From positions 62,001-126,000 of the forward strand of contig NZ_JANKBI010000004.1 of the NCBI RefSeq assembly GCF_024622195.1: a DNA stretch of 64,000 nucleotides. Reading direction: 5' to 3'. Source of the DNA: Murimonas intestini (GTDB lineage: Bacteria; Bacillota; Clostridia; Lachnospirales; Lachnospiraceae). Under the pieces are notes generated by a model. That model was given only the letters and a program-made list of their open reading frames with translations. It made no database searches and was not told the origin of the DNA. The position numbers and the translations under genes are program-made. Positions 24,406-33,322 of the stretch are shown in pieces (positions within the stretch are counted from its first letter, which is position 1; every line of letters begins with the position of its first letter).

Positions 24406-26943
24406 TCAGAAGAGCACGCTGCTCAGTTCTTTAAATGTCATTTTCTTTTCCACTGCTTCTGCAAGCGCCGCCATTCTGGAAATATCACCGATCAAAATCA
24501 CTCCGCAGAGTCTGTTATTGAAGAAATAATACTTCTGGTACTGCTTTTTGCTGCCGTCTTTCATCTCCAGGGTCTTATATATGAGAGATGGGTTCTTGCC
24601 TGTATCACCTATGGCATAGAGCGCAGTATTCATACCGTGGAAGGTCAAAGCAGCCGGCACTGTTGTATAAGTAAGCTCTTCGCCCGCCGCATTGGCTCCT
24701 GCCACCTTTCCCTCTTCCACAGCCTGGGGCCAGATAGCATAATTGACGCCCTCATACTGGGCACAGTCACCGCAGGCATAGATATCTTCTATGTTTGTCT
24801 TCATCTGAGCATCTACTATCACCGCACGCTCCACTGAAATGCCTGCATCCGCCGCCAGGGCGGCATTGGCCCTCACGCCTGCTGAGACGATCACCATCTG
24901 GGCCGGGAAGACCGTTCCGTCGCTGAGCCTCACCCCTGTCACATGCTCACCGCCCTCGATCTCCTGTATATTGACTCCGGTATACACTCTGATCCCGTGT
25001 GACTCACAGATATCCTTTATCATACTGCTGCCGCTCTCATCCAGCTGGCGTCCCATGAGCTGGGGCGCTGCCTCCAGTACAGCCACGTCACATTTAGCTT
25101 TCTTCAGCTCCCAGGCTGCCTCCAGCCCCAGGACACCGCCTCCTATAACTGCCACCTGCTTTATATCAGGAAGCAGTGAAGCTATTTTTTCTGTATCTGA
25201 AAGGCGGCGGATAGCGATCACCTCCGGTTTGTCATGTCCGGTGACCGGCGGTATGAAGCATTCACTGCCAAGGGCATAGACCAGCCTGCCATACTGGAGG
25301 ACAGTTCCGTCGTCCAGCTTCACTTCCTTCTGCGCCGCATCCACAGAGACAACTGTTCTGCCGAGTATCTGGTATATCTTATTCTCCTCATACCAGGACT
25401 CTTCCTCGATAGCCACCTGCTCCGGAGTCAGATCCGCCACAAGGGATTTGGTGAGCATAGGACGGTTATATGCAGGATACGGCTCGTTGGAAACCATTAC
25501 TATAGATCCCGTTTTGTCTCTTTCCCGTATAGCCTTCGCAGCAGAAATACCTGCAGCCCCGTTGCCCAGGATCAGGTACACCTGGTTCGTATCCCTGCGG
25601 TATCCGCTCTCTTCTTCCTCCCACGGGATAAAATTCTCTTTTCCCACTCCGCATACAGGGCATACATCCAGGGATGAATCAAAGACCTCTCCGCACACAA
25701 GGCACTTTACCAGCTTCCTGGACCCTGTCTTTTTCTTTGGATTCTCTTTTTCCAGAAGAGTGCAGCCAAAATTATATCCATATTCATAGGCATCTGTCAT
25801 CTGGGCCTCACTTGGTTTGAACCGGACTTTCAGAGGCGGCATAACCTTCATCTTCAGCTGCTCCAGCCTCTCCATGATATGAGGTACGCCCTCCCCGCTC
25901 CATCCATAGCTTCCAAAGGCACTTGCCAGCTTCCCGCCGTGGGTTCCGGCAAATATAGATGTAGTCAGGTCCCAGATGGGTTTCAGGGCTTCACCTACAA
26001 TAGTTGGCGTCCCGAACAGGATGCCGTCGGCAAATCCCAGCTCCTCCAATACCACTGCCTGATCTGCTTCTACCAGGTCATATGAACGCACGTCCACATC
26101 GCCGCTGTCCCTGATGCCCTCTGCTATTTTCTCCGCCAGGCTCTTTGTGTAGCCGTAGGCGCTGACGTAAGGGATGATCACGGTCTTCCTGGGATTCGGG
26201 TTGACTACTGTGCACCATTCCCGGTAAGTATTCATAATAAAATCTATCTTCTCATCCAGCACAGGACCGTGTCCGGTGCAGATCATAGAAATATCAATAT
26301 CCCTGATACGGTCCAAAGCTTTCAGCATAAAGGGCTTAAACGGCCCGATGATACAGTCGAAATAATATTTTGTTGCCCTCATGTAGCCTTCATGGTCTGT
26401 CACCTTACTTACAAGGACATCGTCAAAGGCATAATGTGATCCGAAAGAATCACATGTGACCAGGATCTGCTCCTCCTCAATATAAGTATACATCGTATCC
26501 GGCCAGTGCAGGTTCGGCACGAAAAAGAACCTCAGGTTTTTATCCCCGATCTGCATCCTCTGGTTGTCCCTGACAGCTATGCTGCAGAAATCCCCATTGA
26601 CGATCTCTTTCAGGAAATTAATTGCACAGCCTGTAGCTATGATCTTCATCTGAGGGCTGTATTCCAGCAGCTTCTCAACGCTTCCGGCATGATCCGGCTC
26701 TGTATGGCTGACTACAAGATAGTCGATCTTTGCCACATCTATAAGCTCTTTTAATTTAGCAATATAATCATCAAAAAATTTAACTTTGGCAGTCTCAAAA
26801 AGCACTACCTTGTCTCCTGCTTTCATCACATATGAATTATATGTTGTACCGAATTCCGTGTACATAATAATGTCAAACACCCGCAGGTCATGGTCTGCTA
26901 TCCCTGCCCAGTAAAATCCTTTTCTCAGTTCTAATGTCTTCAT
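24406..26943 (-). CDS. Flavodiiron protein fused to rubredoxin and NAD(P)H:rubredoxin oxidoreductase
   Basis: 845 residues in four modules. Residues 1-245 are the diiron beta-lactamase-like core with ligands H80, E82, D84, H85, H146, D165 and H225. Residues 253-400 form a flavodoxin-like FMN domain. Residues 412-436 are a short rubredoxin (C414, C417, C428, C431, C-x2-C-x10-C-x2-C). Residues 455-845 are an FAD/NAD(P)H oxidoreductase (LILGNGAAGISAA, then GGGVLGLEAAWELK). It could pass electrons from NAD(P)H to O2 or NO in one chain, detoxifying them in an anaerobe. All diiron ligands are present. The start codon has a poor Shine-Dalgarno sequence. Confidence 0.95.
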   Translation of the reverse strand: MKTLELRKGFYWAGIADHDLRVFDIIMYTEFGTTYNSYVMKAGDKVVLFETAKVKFFDDYIAKLKELIDVAKIDYLVVSHTEPDHAGSVEKLLEYSPQMKIIATGCAINFLKEIVNGDFCSIAVRDNQRMQIGDKNLRFFFVPNLHWPDTMYTYIEEEQILVTCDSFGSHYAFDDVLVSKVTDHEGYMRATKYYFDCIIGPFKPFMLKALDRIRDIDISMICTGHGPVLDEKIDFIMNTYREWCTVVNPNPRKTVIIPYVSAYGYTKSLAEKIAEGIRDSGDVDVRSYDLVEADQAVVLEELGFADGILFGTPTIVGEALKPIWDLTTSIFAGTHGGKLASAFGSYGWSGEGVPHIMERLEQLKMKVMPPLKVRFKPSEAQMTDAYEYGYNFGCTLLEKENPKKKTGSRKLVKCLVCGEVFDSSLDVCPVCGVGKENFIPWEEEESGYRRDTNQVYLILGNGAAGISAAKAIRERDKTGSIVMVSNEPYPAYNRPMLTKSLVADLTPEQVAIEEESWYEENKIYQILGRTVVSVDAAQKEVKLDDGTVLQYGRLVYALGSECFIPPVTGHDKPEVIAIRRLSDTEKIASLLPDIKQVAVIGGGVLGLEAAWELKKAKCDVAVLEAAPQLMGRQLDESGSSMIKDICESHGIRVYTGVNIQEIEGGEHVTGVRLSDGTVFPAQMVIVSAGVRANAALAADAGISVERAVIVDAQMKTNIEDIYACGDCAQYEGVNYAIWPQAVEEGKVAGANAAGEELTYTTVPAALTFHGMNTALYAIGDTGKNPSLIYKTLEMKDGSKKQYQKYYFFNNRLCGVILIGDISRMAALAEAVEKKMTFKELSSVLF

Positions 26944-26953
26944 TCTTATTGTA

Positions 26954-26977
26954 TACTGCCGCTATTTTGGCAGTCAT
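26954..26977 (-). promoter_or_regulatory. Hairpin just upstream of the flavodiiron start codon
   Basis: On the minus strand ACTGCC, an 8-base loop and GGCAGT form a small hairpin between an AAAGGGG-type Shine-Dalgarno sequence and the ATG at 26943, which has only AAGA close by. The hairpin could bring the distant site near the start. A 29-codon frame (26888-26977) starts on the same leader and overlaps the gene out of frame. Confidence 0.3.
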
Positions 26978-27013
26978 TCCCCTTTCTGTATGAGTCTGGA
27001 AACCTGTAAATGG

Positions 27014-27057
27014 CAAAAATGACCCCGGCGTCCCCCGCAGGACACCAAGAGTCATTT
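27014..27057 (-). terminator. Terminator of the bacteriohemerythrin gene
   Basis: AAATGAC (minus strand) opens a long imperfect stem, with an inner GGTGTCC/GGGACGCC, closed by GTCATTTTT. It lies right after the stop at 27068, with a T-run on the minus strand. Confidence 0.7.
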
Positions 27058-27067
27058 GTAAATATCT

Positions 27068-27472
27068 TTAATTTTCCCTGATAAACTGTGCTACCTGTTT
27101 GTCCCATACCTGGATATGGTTCAGCAGCCAGTCTACGACATTTTTCTTGACAGCTGCCACAAAAGCATCACTGGGGCCTTCTTCCTCCTCCAGCATTTCC
27201 TTTAATTCTTCTACAGCCCTGACAAATCTGCCATGCTGTACTTTGTGTGATTCCAGAAGTGGATATCCGTTCTCTTCCTGAAGCTTTTCCTCATCTCTAA
27301 AGTGGTATTCTGTATAATCCATGAGGAAATCCAAAGTCTGGACTGCGATATTCTTTTCCTTGCCGGCCGCGCATGCATCCGTCAGCTTATTTACCCTTGC
27401 AATCAATTCTTTATGTTCTGTATCAATCAGTTCATTACCTGTTTCCAAAGACTTGTCAAATTCGATGCTCAT
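27068..27472 (-). CDS. Bacteriohemerythrin
   Basis: 134 residues, a complete four-helix O2-binding diiron protein. All seven ligands are in place: H20, H57, E61, H76, H80, H119 and D124. Such proteins bind O2 and can deliver it to a reductase or act as a sensor or store. It is directly upstream, on the same strand, of the flavodiiron oxidoreductase, but has its own promoter and terminator. Together they form an oxygen-handling pair. Confidence 0.95.
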   Translation of the reverse strand: MSIEFDKSLETGNELIDTEHKELIARVNKLTDACAAGKEKNIAVQTLDFLMDYTEYHFRDEEKLQEENGYPLLESHKVQHGRFVRAVEELKEMLEEEEGPSDAFVAAVKKNVVDWLLNHIQVWDKQVAQFIREN

Positions 27473-27515
27473 ATTCTTCCTCCTTATTTGCTAAACAGTA
27501 ATCTGCATTCTCCAC

Positions 27516-27578
27516 GGCATTTTAACCGAAAATGCCATTCATGAGCTCTATTATAACAAATAGGCAAAACATTTACAA
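27516..27578 (-). promoter_or_regulatory. Promoter and 5' hairpin of the bacteriohemerythrin gene
   Basis: On the minus strand TTGTAA (27573-27578) and TATAAT (27550-27555) are 17 bases apart. In the transcript a perfect 8-bp hairpin GGCATTTT/AAAATGCC (27516-27536) follows before the Shine-Dalgarno sequence; it may stabilise the message. The promoter begins right after the GH127 stop codon. Confidence 0.6.
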
Positions 27579-27584
27579 GCATTC

Positions 27585-29549
27585 TTATTCTACATACATG
27601 ACGGGCATCCATATCCTCATTTCGCCCATGCCTCTGTTGTCCCAGGCGAAATATGGGATCAGCCTGACATCCACTTCCCGCACGCCACTAAACCTGAATT
27701 TCTGATAGAGGGCATTTCTGTCATAGCCTTCTCTGTTCTGGCACAGCGCCTTTCCTTTTAAAGCCGTCATGGACCTTCCCTGTATTTCGAAGGGTTCTGG
27801 TTCAAAGACTGCATTGCTGGCAAAGAGCAGGTCATCCATTGTCTCCACATCCACGTCCGGTGTCTCCATACAGTAGACAAGAGGCCCCCTCTCCACTGCT
27901 ACCTGGCAGCTGTCTTCCTCTACCATGGGATTGGCGGCAGTATACCTGGCCGGCATGTCAAATATGATCTCGATCCGTGTGCCTTCCAGCTTCTCTGCAT
28001 CCACTCTGTAATATGTACAGGCATCTTCTCCTAAAATCTGCTTTTCGGAGCCGTCAGGCAGCACGATCCTGCCTTTTTCTGCCCATCCCGGTATCCTCAC
28101 ACAGAACCCTGACGGGACGTCCTTCTCAACATCAGTGATCTCCAGCACGATCCTGCCGTCATAGGGGTATCCCGTAGACTGCTTCAGGGTGAACTTAGCT
28201 CCGTTTTTCAGCTCAATCTGCGCCTCACTTGCACCGTACATTCCCAGCCACACTGCATCCTCAGACACACTGTATGCATATTCACTTGCCTGGGAGAGCA
28301 GACGGGAGAGATTTGGCGGACAGCAGTAGCTCAGGATATATTCGCTCCTTGTCAGCGGCCATATCATCTCATATTCCAGCTTCTTAGCACGGCGCAGCAT
28401 ATTTTCATAGAAATAACGCTTTCCGTCCAGGCTGACGGCTGCCATATTTACATTGAGCATGGCCCTCTCGATCATGTCAAAATATTTAGCTTCCCGCTTG
28501 ATGTTGAACATCCTGAGGGCCCACATGACAAGGCCTATGGATGCGCACGTTTCATTGTAAGCCGTAATATTCGGCAGCTGATACTCGTAGCCGTATGCCT
28601 GGTGGATCTTCTGGTCAACGAAGAAATTCCCATATGGGGACACTCCGTTATAGAGGGCGCCGCAGCCTCCTGTTATATAGATCTTATGGGCATTTAAGCT
28701 GTCCCACATCTTATCCAGGACTGCGTCATACTCCTCATCCCATTCCTCAGACAGCAGGTCAGCCACGCCTGCATACAGATAATTGGCGCGGACAGCATGG
28801 CCCACGATCTTCTCATGCTTCTTTAACGGCAGCCTGTCCTGGTTGTCATCTGTCCCGTCCTTGACGGAATCTCTCAGTTCGATGGCCATTCTGGCAAGCT
28901 CCAGGTACTTCCTGTCATTCGTAGTGCGGTACATCTCTACCAGCCCCATGTAATGCGACGGGCAGACTGCTGTCTGCACTTCACCTGTCCTGGCTGCCTC
29001 TTCATACAGATTCTTCAGGTAATCAGCTGTCCTTACAGCTATATTCAGGAAATTATCTTTGCCTGTAACTCGCTTATGAAGGCAGGCTGCAGTAAACATA
29101 TGCCCGAAATTATACACCTCAAAATCGTTCACATCACCCATCCTGGAGATCCCGTTTGCGCTGCGCTCTCCAATGATCTGCTTAGTGGACAGATAACCGT
29201 CCTCCTGCTGTGCCTTCCCGATCAGCTCAATGTAGCTGTCTATCTCTTTTTGCAGGGACTCATCCTTATTTCTGGCTGCCGTATAGATGGCAGACTCCAT
29301 CCATTTATAGAAATCTCCGTCACCGAATACGGTGCCGTCAAAATCTCCTTCTGCCTCCCCTGCACAGATTTTAAAGTTCTCAACCACATGGCTGATATCC
29401 TTACTGTCAAACATGTGCTTCAGCTGGGGAACCATGCCCTGTGCACACATCTTCTCACAATCCGCCCAGAAGCCTGCTGTCCATCTGACCGCATTCCAGG
29501 GCAGCTGGGCGGCTTTCGCGTATTTTGATCTCGTGGTATCTGTTAACAT
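27585..29549 (-). CDS. GH127-type beta-L-arabinofuranosidase
   Basis: 654 residues with no signal peptide, so cytosolic. The layout and residues match the GH127 prototype HypBA1 of Bifidobacterium: candidate zinc ligands E333 and C335 (NETC) and C409-C410 (SYCCPPNLSR), where one Cys is the nucleophile, with E322 as likely acid/base. It would release beta-L-arabinofuranose from imported oligosaccharides. Its ATG overlaps the racemase-family gene by 7 bases, with GGAGAA as Shine-Dalgarno sequence. Last gene of the importer operon that begins with the binding protein at 34630. Confidence 0.9.
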   Translation of the reverse strand: MLTDTTRSKYAKAAQLPWNAVRWTAGFWADCEKMCAQGMVPQLKHMFDSKDISHVVENFKICAGEAEGDFDGTVFGDGDFYKWMESAIYTAARNKDESLQKEIDSYIELIGKAQQEDGYLSTKQIIGERSANGISRMGDVNDFEVYNFGHMFTAACLHKRVTGKDNFLNIAVRTADYLKNLYEEAARTGEVQTAVCPSHYMGLVEMYRTTNDRKYLELARMAIELRDSVKDGTDDNQDRLPLKKHEKIVGHAVRANYLYAGVADLLSEEWDEEYDAVLDKMWDSLNAHKIYITGGCGALYNGVSPYGNFFVDQKIHQAYGYEYQLPNITAYNETCASIGLVMWALRMFNIKREAKYFDMIERAMLNVNMAAVSLDGKRYFYENMLRRAKKLEYEMIWPLTRSEYILSYCCPPNLSRLLSQASEYAYSVSEDAVWLGMYGASEAQIELKNGAKFTLKQSTGYPYDGRIVLEITDVEKDVPSGFCVRIPGWAEKGRIVLPDGSEKQILGEDACTYYRVDAEKLEGTRIEIIFDMPARYTAANPMVEEDSCQVAVERGPLVYCMETPDVDVETMDDLLFASNAVFEPEPFEIQGRSMTALKGKALCQNREGYDRNALYQKFRFSGVREVDVRLIPYFAWDNRGMGEMRIWMPVMYVE

Positions 29550-30211
29550 CCTTTATTCTCCAATGCTTTCTTCAGCTCTGCAGCCCCGTATCTGGGGCTT
29601 GAGACAACAGTTTTTCCATATGTCTGTGATATCAGTTCCTCGCAGTAAGCCATTGACCCCTGGCAGAGCAGGATGACATCCACATCTTCCGCTATCTTTC
29701 CCGCATATGATACCATAAGCTCTTTAAACTTTTCCTGGTCAAGGCCGAAAGCCCCTTCCACAAGGCAGTCCACTATCTCCACATGGCGTCCAAGCTCCCT
29801 GCTGACACGTTTTACAGTGTTCTTTGTAGGCTCCAGTGTTGTGGGGAGCGTGGCCATGAGGCCTATCCTCCTGCCCCTACGCACTGCGTCCCTGCACATT
29901 TCCTCATCGATGCGGACGATGGGCACGCCTGCATACCTGGCAAAATCCTGCATAGAATCAGCTGCCTCGCCCACAGAGGAGCACACATTCAGTATAGCGT
30001 CAGCCCCGTCCTTCATAGCCTGCACAAAAAGCTCCGCCAGAAGCGCGGCCGCCTCTGTTGTCACATATCCCGCTTCCCTGGCCTTTGCCAGGATATCGGG
30101 ATTCTGATAACTCAGGATCTCTGCGTCTTCGCCCAGATTTTTCCTGACCTCAGACTCCAGCAGTTCTATAAGCTCCGGAGTCGTGCTTGTATATACAAGT
30201 GCTGCTTTCAT
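29543..30211 (-). CDS. Aspartate/glutamate racemase family protein
   Basis: 222 residues of the Asp/Glu/hydantoin racemase superfamily. The two catalytic-type cysteines are visible in NVCSSVGEA and LLCQGSMAYCEE, and the start LVYTSTTPELIEL resembles the AroM/maleate-isomerase-like branch. Substrate unknown. It lies 15 bases after the glycoside hydrolase gene and overlaps GH127, so it belongs to a carbohydrate operon. A racemase or isomerase for a sugar acid, or a general housekeeping paralogue, are both possible. Confidence 0.8.
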   Translation of the reverse strand: MKAALVYTSTTPELIELLESEVRKNLGEDAEILSYQNPDILAKAREAGYVTTEAAALLAELFVQAMKDGADAILNVCSSVGEAADSMQDFARYAGVPIVRIDEEMCRDAVRRGRRIGLMATLPTTLEPTKNTVKRVSRELGRHVEIVDCLVEGAFGLDQEKFKELMVSYAGKIAEDVDVILLCQGSMAYCEELISQTYGKTVVSSPRYGAAELKKALENKGC

Positions 30212-30226
30212 TCTTAAGTCTCCTTC

Positions 30227-31489
30227 TTATTTCTGTGCTTCCAGTTCATCCGCCATGTTCAGGGCAAGTATATTCCAGTTTATGAATCCCCCGTTCATGA
30301 TCGGCTCTCCTGAAAACGGATTGTAATACTCATGCATACTTCCTGTCTTTTCCAGGTCCTGTCCCAGCAGCTTCAGGCTCTGCCCGCATATCCTGGCCGC
30401 CTCTTCCCTGTAGCCGTAGTTGAGCAGTCCCCTGAAAACAATGTAGTTGGCTACCAGCCATACAGGCCCAAGCCAGTTGGAGGGATTATTTGTCACTGAG
30501 AGGTCAAACATCTTCTCATCCTTTGCCAGAGTGGTGATCCCCCAGGGGGAGGAGAATGTACTCTCATCCTCAAAGTGTTTTACCAGCTCCGCTGCCTGCT
30601 CCTCTGTGGCAAATCCCGCCCACATTGGAAGAAAGCCGGACCATGTGCGTATCTTGATGGGAAGTGTCTTCCAGAACACGCCCAGCCCTTCATGGAACCA
30701 GTCGAATTTTCTAGTCTTGATGTCAACATCTACAGAATAAAAGAATTTATCACGCTTGTCATAGCATTCCCTCTGTATGGCCTTCTCAAGTCTTGCCGCC
30801 TTCTCCTTGTACCAGACTGCCCTGTCATGGTCCTGGTTCACTGCCTCCAGGATCCTGGCCATGCATTTAAGCTCCTCCGTCATGAAGCTGTTCAGGAAAA
30901 TATTGGCTGTGGAGAATTTCGGCCGCCCAAAGGAAGCCGGGTCATTATCCATCCCTATCATGATGTCATCGCACCACACATAGAGCTGCGGATTTTCAAA
31001 ATAGTAATTCTTGTCATAGCACTCGAAATATTTCTCCAGCTGGCCTATATACCCCGCTGCCCATCCATAGTCTTTGCAGTAGTCTGAGATAAGGCAGATC
31101 TGCTGGCACAGGAAGGGCTTGTGCATATTCATGAGTATCCCTTCCTTATGCTTCATATTCAGATATGGTTCAGGCCATTTCCCCAGCTCTATCATCATGG
31201 GGATATAACCGTCAGGGAGCTGGTGGTCCATAAAATTCCTCACATTTCCCTTGGCGTGCTCTATGATCTTATCCTCAAGCGCACCGCCCTTTAACTTCTT
31301 AGCCAGATTCAGCAGACCGTAAACTGACCAGAAGGTGTCCCAGTCCCACACATTTCCATCATATACGGAACCCGGGTCAATGAAGGGATAATGGATGAAT
31401 CCCACCGGCTTTTTCAGTACTGTGTCAACGTTCTCTTCTATATAGCCGTATATCCTTTTTCTGTATTCTTCCAGCAAAGCTTTTTCCAT
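30227..31489 (-). CDS. MGH1-like (alpha/alpha-barrel) glycoside hydrolase
   Basis: About 420 residues with no signal peptide, an alpha/alpha toroid hydrolase of the GH63/trehalase-like clan. Recognisable segments are WDWDTFWSVYGLL near the N-terminus, DDIMIGMDNDPASFGRP in the middle and NPSNWLGPVWLVANY, then SMHEYYNPFSGEP, late, with the acidic residues typical of MGH1 hydrolases. Likely substrate: a glucosyl or mannosyl glycoside. GGAGGG favours the Met at 31489 over 31507. It sits between the permease pair and the racemase gene, so it processes what the importer brings in. Confidence 0.8.
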   Translation of the reverse strand: MEKALLEEYRKRIYGYIEENVDTVLKKPVGFIHYPFIDPGSVYDGNVWDWDTFWSVYGLLNLAKKLKGGALEDKIIEHAKGNVRNFMDHQLPDGYIPMMIELGKWPEPYLNMKHKEGILMNMHKPFLCQQICLISDYCKDYGWAAGYIGQLEKYFECYDKNYYFENPQLYVWCDDIMIGMDNDPASFGRPKFSTANIFLNSFMTEELKCMARILEAVNQDHDRAVWYKEKAARLEKAIQRECYDKRDKFFYSVDVDIKTRKFDWFHEGLGVFWKTLPIKIRTWSGFLPMWAGFATEEQAAELVKHFEDESTFSSPWGITTLAKDEKMFDLSVTNNPSNWLGPVWLVANYIVFRGLLNYGYREEAARICGQSLKLLGQDLEKTGSMHEYYNPFSGEPIMNGGFINWNILALNMADELEAQK

Positions 31490-31511
31490 CTTGATACTGC
31501 CCTCCATTGTG

Positions 31512-32354
31512 TTAGCCCTTAACAGCCCCTGCTGCCATACCTTCCATAACTGTTTTATTCAGGAACATATAGATGACAAGCATAGGCATAACGCTCATTG
31601 ATACTGATGCGAAGATAGCTCCCCAGTTCTTTGCCCCAAACTCATTCTGGAAATAGAGCAGACCTGTCTGTACTGTCTTCAGGGATGTGTCATTGATAAA
31701 TGTCATTGAGAAGAGCAGGTCGTTCCATTTAAAGAAGAACTGAAGGACGAGTACTGTCACGATCGCGTTCTTCATCAGAGGCACAACCACGTGCCACATC
31801 ATCTTATAGATACCGCAGCCGTCGATAACTGACGCCTCCATGATCTCATCCGGCAGAGATCTCAGATAGCCTGTCACCAGGTATATGGACAGTGACAGTC
31901 CGAATGCTATGTAGGCCAGGATAAGGCTTGCTCTTGTATTGATCAGCCCCACATTATTGTAGATCTGGAACAGAGGTATCAGGGCAATGGCTACAGGCAC
32001 CATGATTCCCAGCTGGAAATATTTTGCCACCCTGTCTTTCCACTTCCAGTCCATCTTAGTCACCGCGAATCCCACTGTCACTGCAAAGATCACGATAAAC
32101 ACAAGAGATACCAGGGTATTGATCAAACTGTTCTTAAAGAAAGTGGACATATGTCCCCTTGTCCATGCATCAATATAGTTCTGGACATAAAATCCCTCAT
32201 TGAGCGCGTAAGCAGGCTTGCTGCTCCACTCAAACCCCTGCTTAAAGGAAGCTGTGAGCATCCAGAAGAGGGGGTAAACTTCTACGATCACTAATAACAG
32301 GATAAATACTTTAATCAGTACAGAACTTACTTTAAACTTCTTCTTCATTTTCAC
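31512..32354 (-). CDS. Carbohydrate ABC transporter permease, MalG type
   Basis: 280 residues, six spans, with the EAA motif MEASVIDGCGIYKMMWHVVVPLM in the fifth cytoplasmic loop. Partner of the MalF-type permease 7 bases upstream and of the binding protein at 33323. It ends in AAGAVKG, the MalG-type tail. No ATPase gene is present, so the importer must borrow an MsmK-like shared ATPase from elsewhere. Confidence 0.93.
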   Translation of the reverse strand: MKMKKKFKVSSVLIKVFILLLVIVEVYPLFWMLTASFKQGFEWSSKPAYALNEGFYVQNYIDAWTRGHMSTFFKNSLINTLVSLVFIVIFAVTVGFAVTKMDWKWKDRVAKYFQLGIMVPVAIALIPLFQIYNNVGLINTRASLILAYIAFGLSLSIYLVTGYLRSLPDEIMEASVIDGCGIYKMMWHVVVPLMKNAIVTVLVLQFFFKWNDLLFSMTFINDTSLKTVQTGLLYFQNEFGAKNWGAIFASVSMSVMPMLVIYMFLNKTVMEGMAAGAVKG

Positions 32355-32360
32355 GCCTCC

Positions 32361-33239
32361 TTAATCTTTCTTGTCAAACTTGCCTATGATTGTCGCTCCA
32401 ATGACACAGATCAGGAATATGACAATGGCAATAACACTGCCGTACCCCACCTTGCTGTAGGAGAAGGAAACATTATACATGTACATGGATAGTGACTTGG
32501 TGGCATTTCCAGGCCCGCCGTTTGTGAGCGCCAGGGCTGACTCAAACATCTTCACTGTACCTGAGAAGCTGAATACAAGCGAGGTGATGATGACAGGTCT
32601 CAGCAGCGGCGCTAATACATAGCGGAACAGGCTGAAGCCGTGTGCCCCGTCTATCCTGGCTGCCTCCACAACATCCTCTGAGATATCCAGCAGCGCACCG
32701 TAGAAGATAACAGAATAAAAGCCCATAGCTACCCAGATATCCATCACGCACAGGGAGCCAAGCGCTGTGGACGCCTGACCGATCCAGGGCTGTACCAGGC
32801 TTTTAAGTCCGATACCATCCAGAAGGCTGTTTAACAGGCCATAGTTTGGCTGGATCTCATAAATCTTTGCAAACAGCTGTCCTACTGCCACTGTCGGCAA
32901 TACTACCGGGAAGAATACAAGTGTCCTGACGATTGTTTTAAATTTCTTCAGCCAGAACTTAAACATCAGCGCCAGAAGAAGCCCCAGGCCCACCTGGCCA
33001 AACATAACCACGGCTATGTATTTAACATTTACAATAAGGGCTGCTTTAAAGTTTTTATCATTAAAAAGCATCTTATAATTGTCCAGCCCGCAGAATTCCC
33101 ACTTCAGTCCCGGTGAACCGGAATACAGGGAATAATACAGGGACCATACTACCGGCAGTGCAACGATGGCTGTATAGAGAACAAGAGCCGGGACAACAAA
33201 AAGCGCGATCGCCTTTTTATTTGCTAGTACATTTTTCAT
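32361..33239 (-). CDS. Carbohydrate ABC transporter permease, MalF type
   Basis: About 292 residues, six spans, with the EAA-type segment EAARIDGAHGFSLFRYVLAPLL. It forms the channel with the MalG-type permease. The start at 33239 has GGAAGG upstream; the longer frame to 33302 would run through a hairpin. The gene is separated from its binding-protein gene by that hairpin (33267-33299). Confidence 0.92.
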   Translation of the reverse strand: MKNVLANKKAIALFVVPALVLYTAIVALPVVWSLYYSLYSGSPGLKWEFCGLDNYKMLFNDKNFKAALIVNVKYIAVVMFGQVGLGLLLALMFKFWLKKFKTIVRTLVFFPVVLPTVAVGQLFAKIYEIQPNYGLLNSLLDGIGLKSLVQPWIGQASTALGSLCVMDIWVAMGFYSVIFYGALLDISEDVVEAARIDGAHGFSLFRYVLAPLLRPVIITSLVFSFSGTVKMFESALALTNGGPGNATKSLSMYMYNVSFSYSKVGYGSVIAIVIFLICVIGATIIGKFDKKD

Positions 33240-33266
33240 CTCTCTACCTTCCTTCTTCTTTAAGAA

Positions 33267-33299
33267 AGGCACCGGATGTTTGGGGAACACCCGGTGCCT
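33267..33299 (-). terminator. Intercistronic hairpin between binding-protein and permease genes
   Basis: Arms AGGCACCGG and CCGGTGCCT pair around a 15-base loop, 23 bases after the binding-protein stop, followed on the minus strand by a short TTTCTT. It probably acts as a leaky terminator or a 3' stabiliser that gives more binding protein than permease. Confidence 0.6.
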
Positions 33300-33322
33300 C
33301 ATCTCAGTTACTGTATGCTCTC

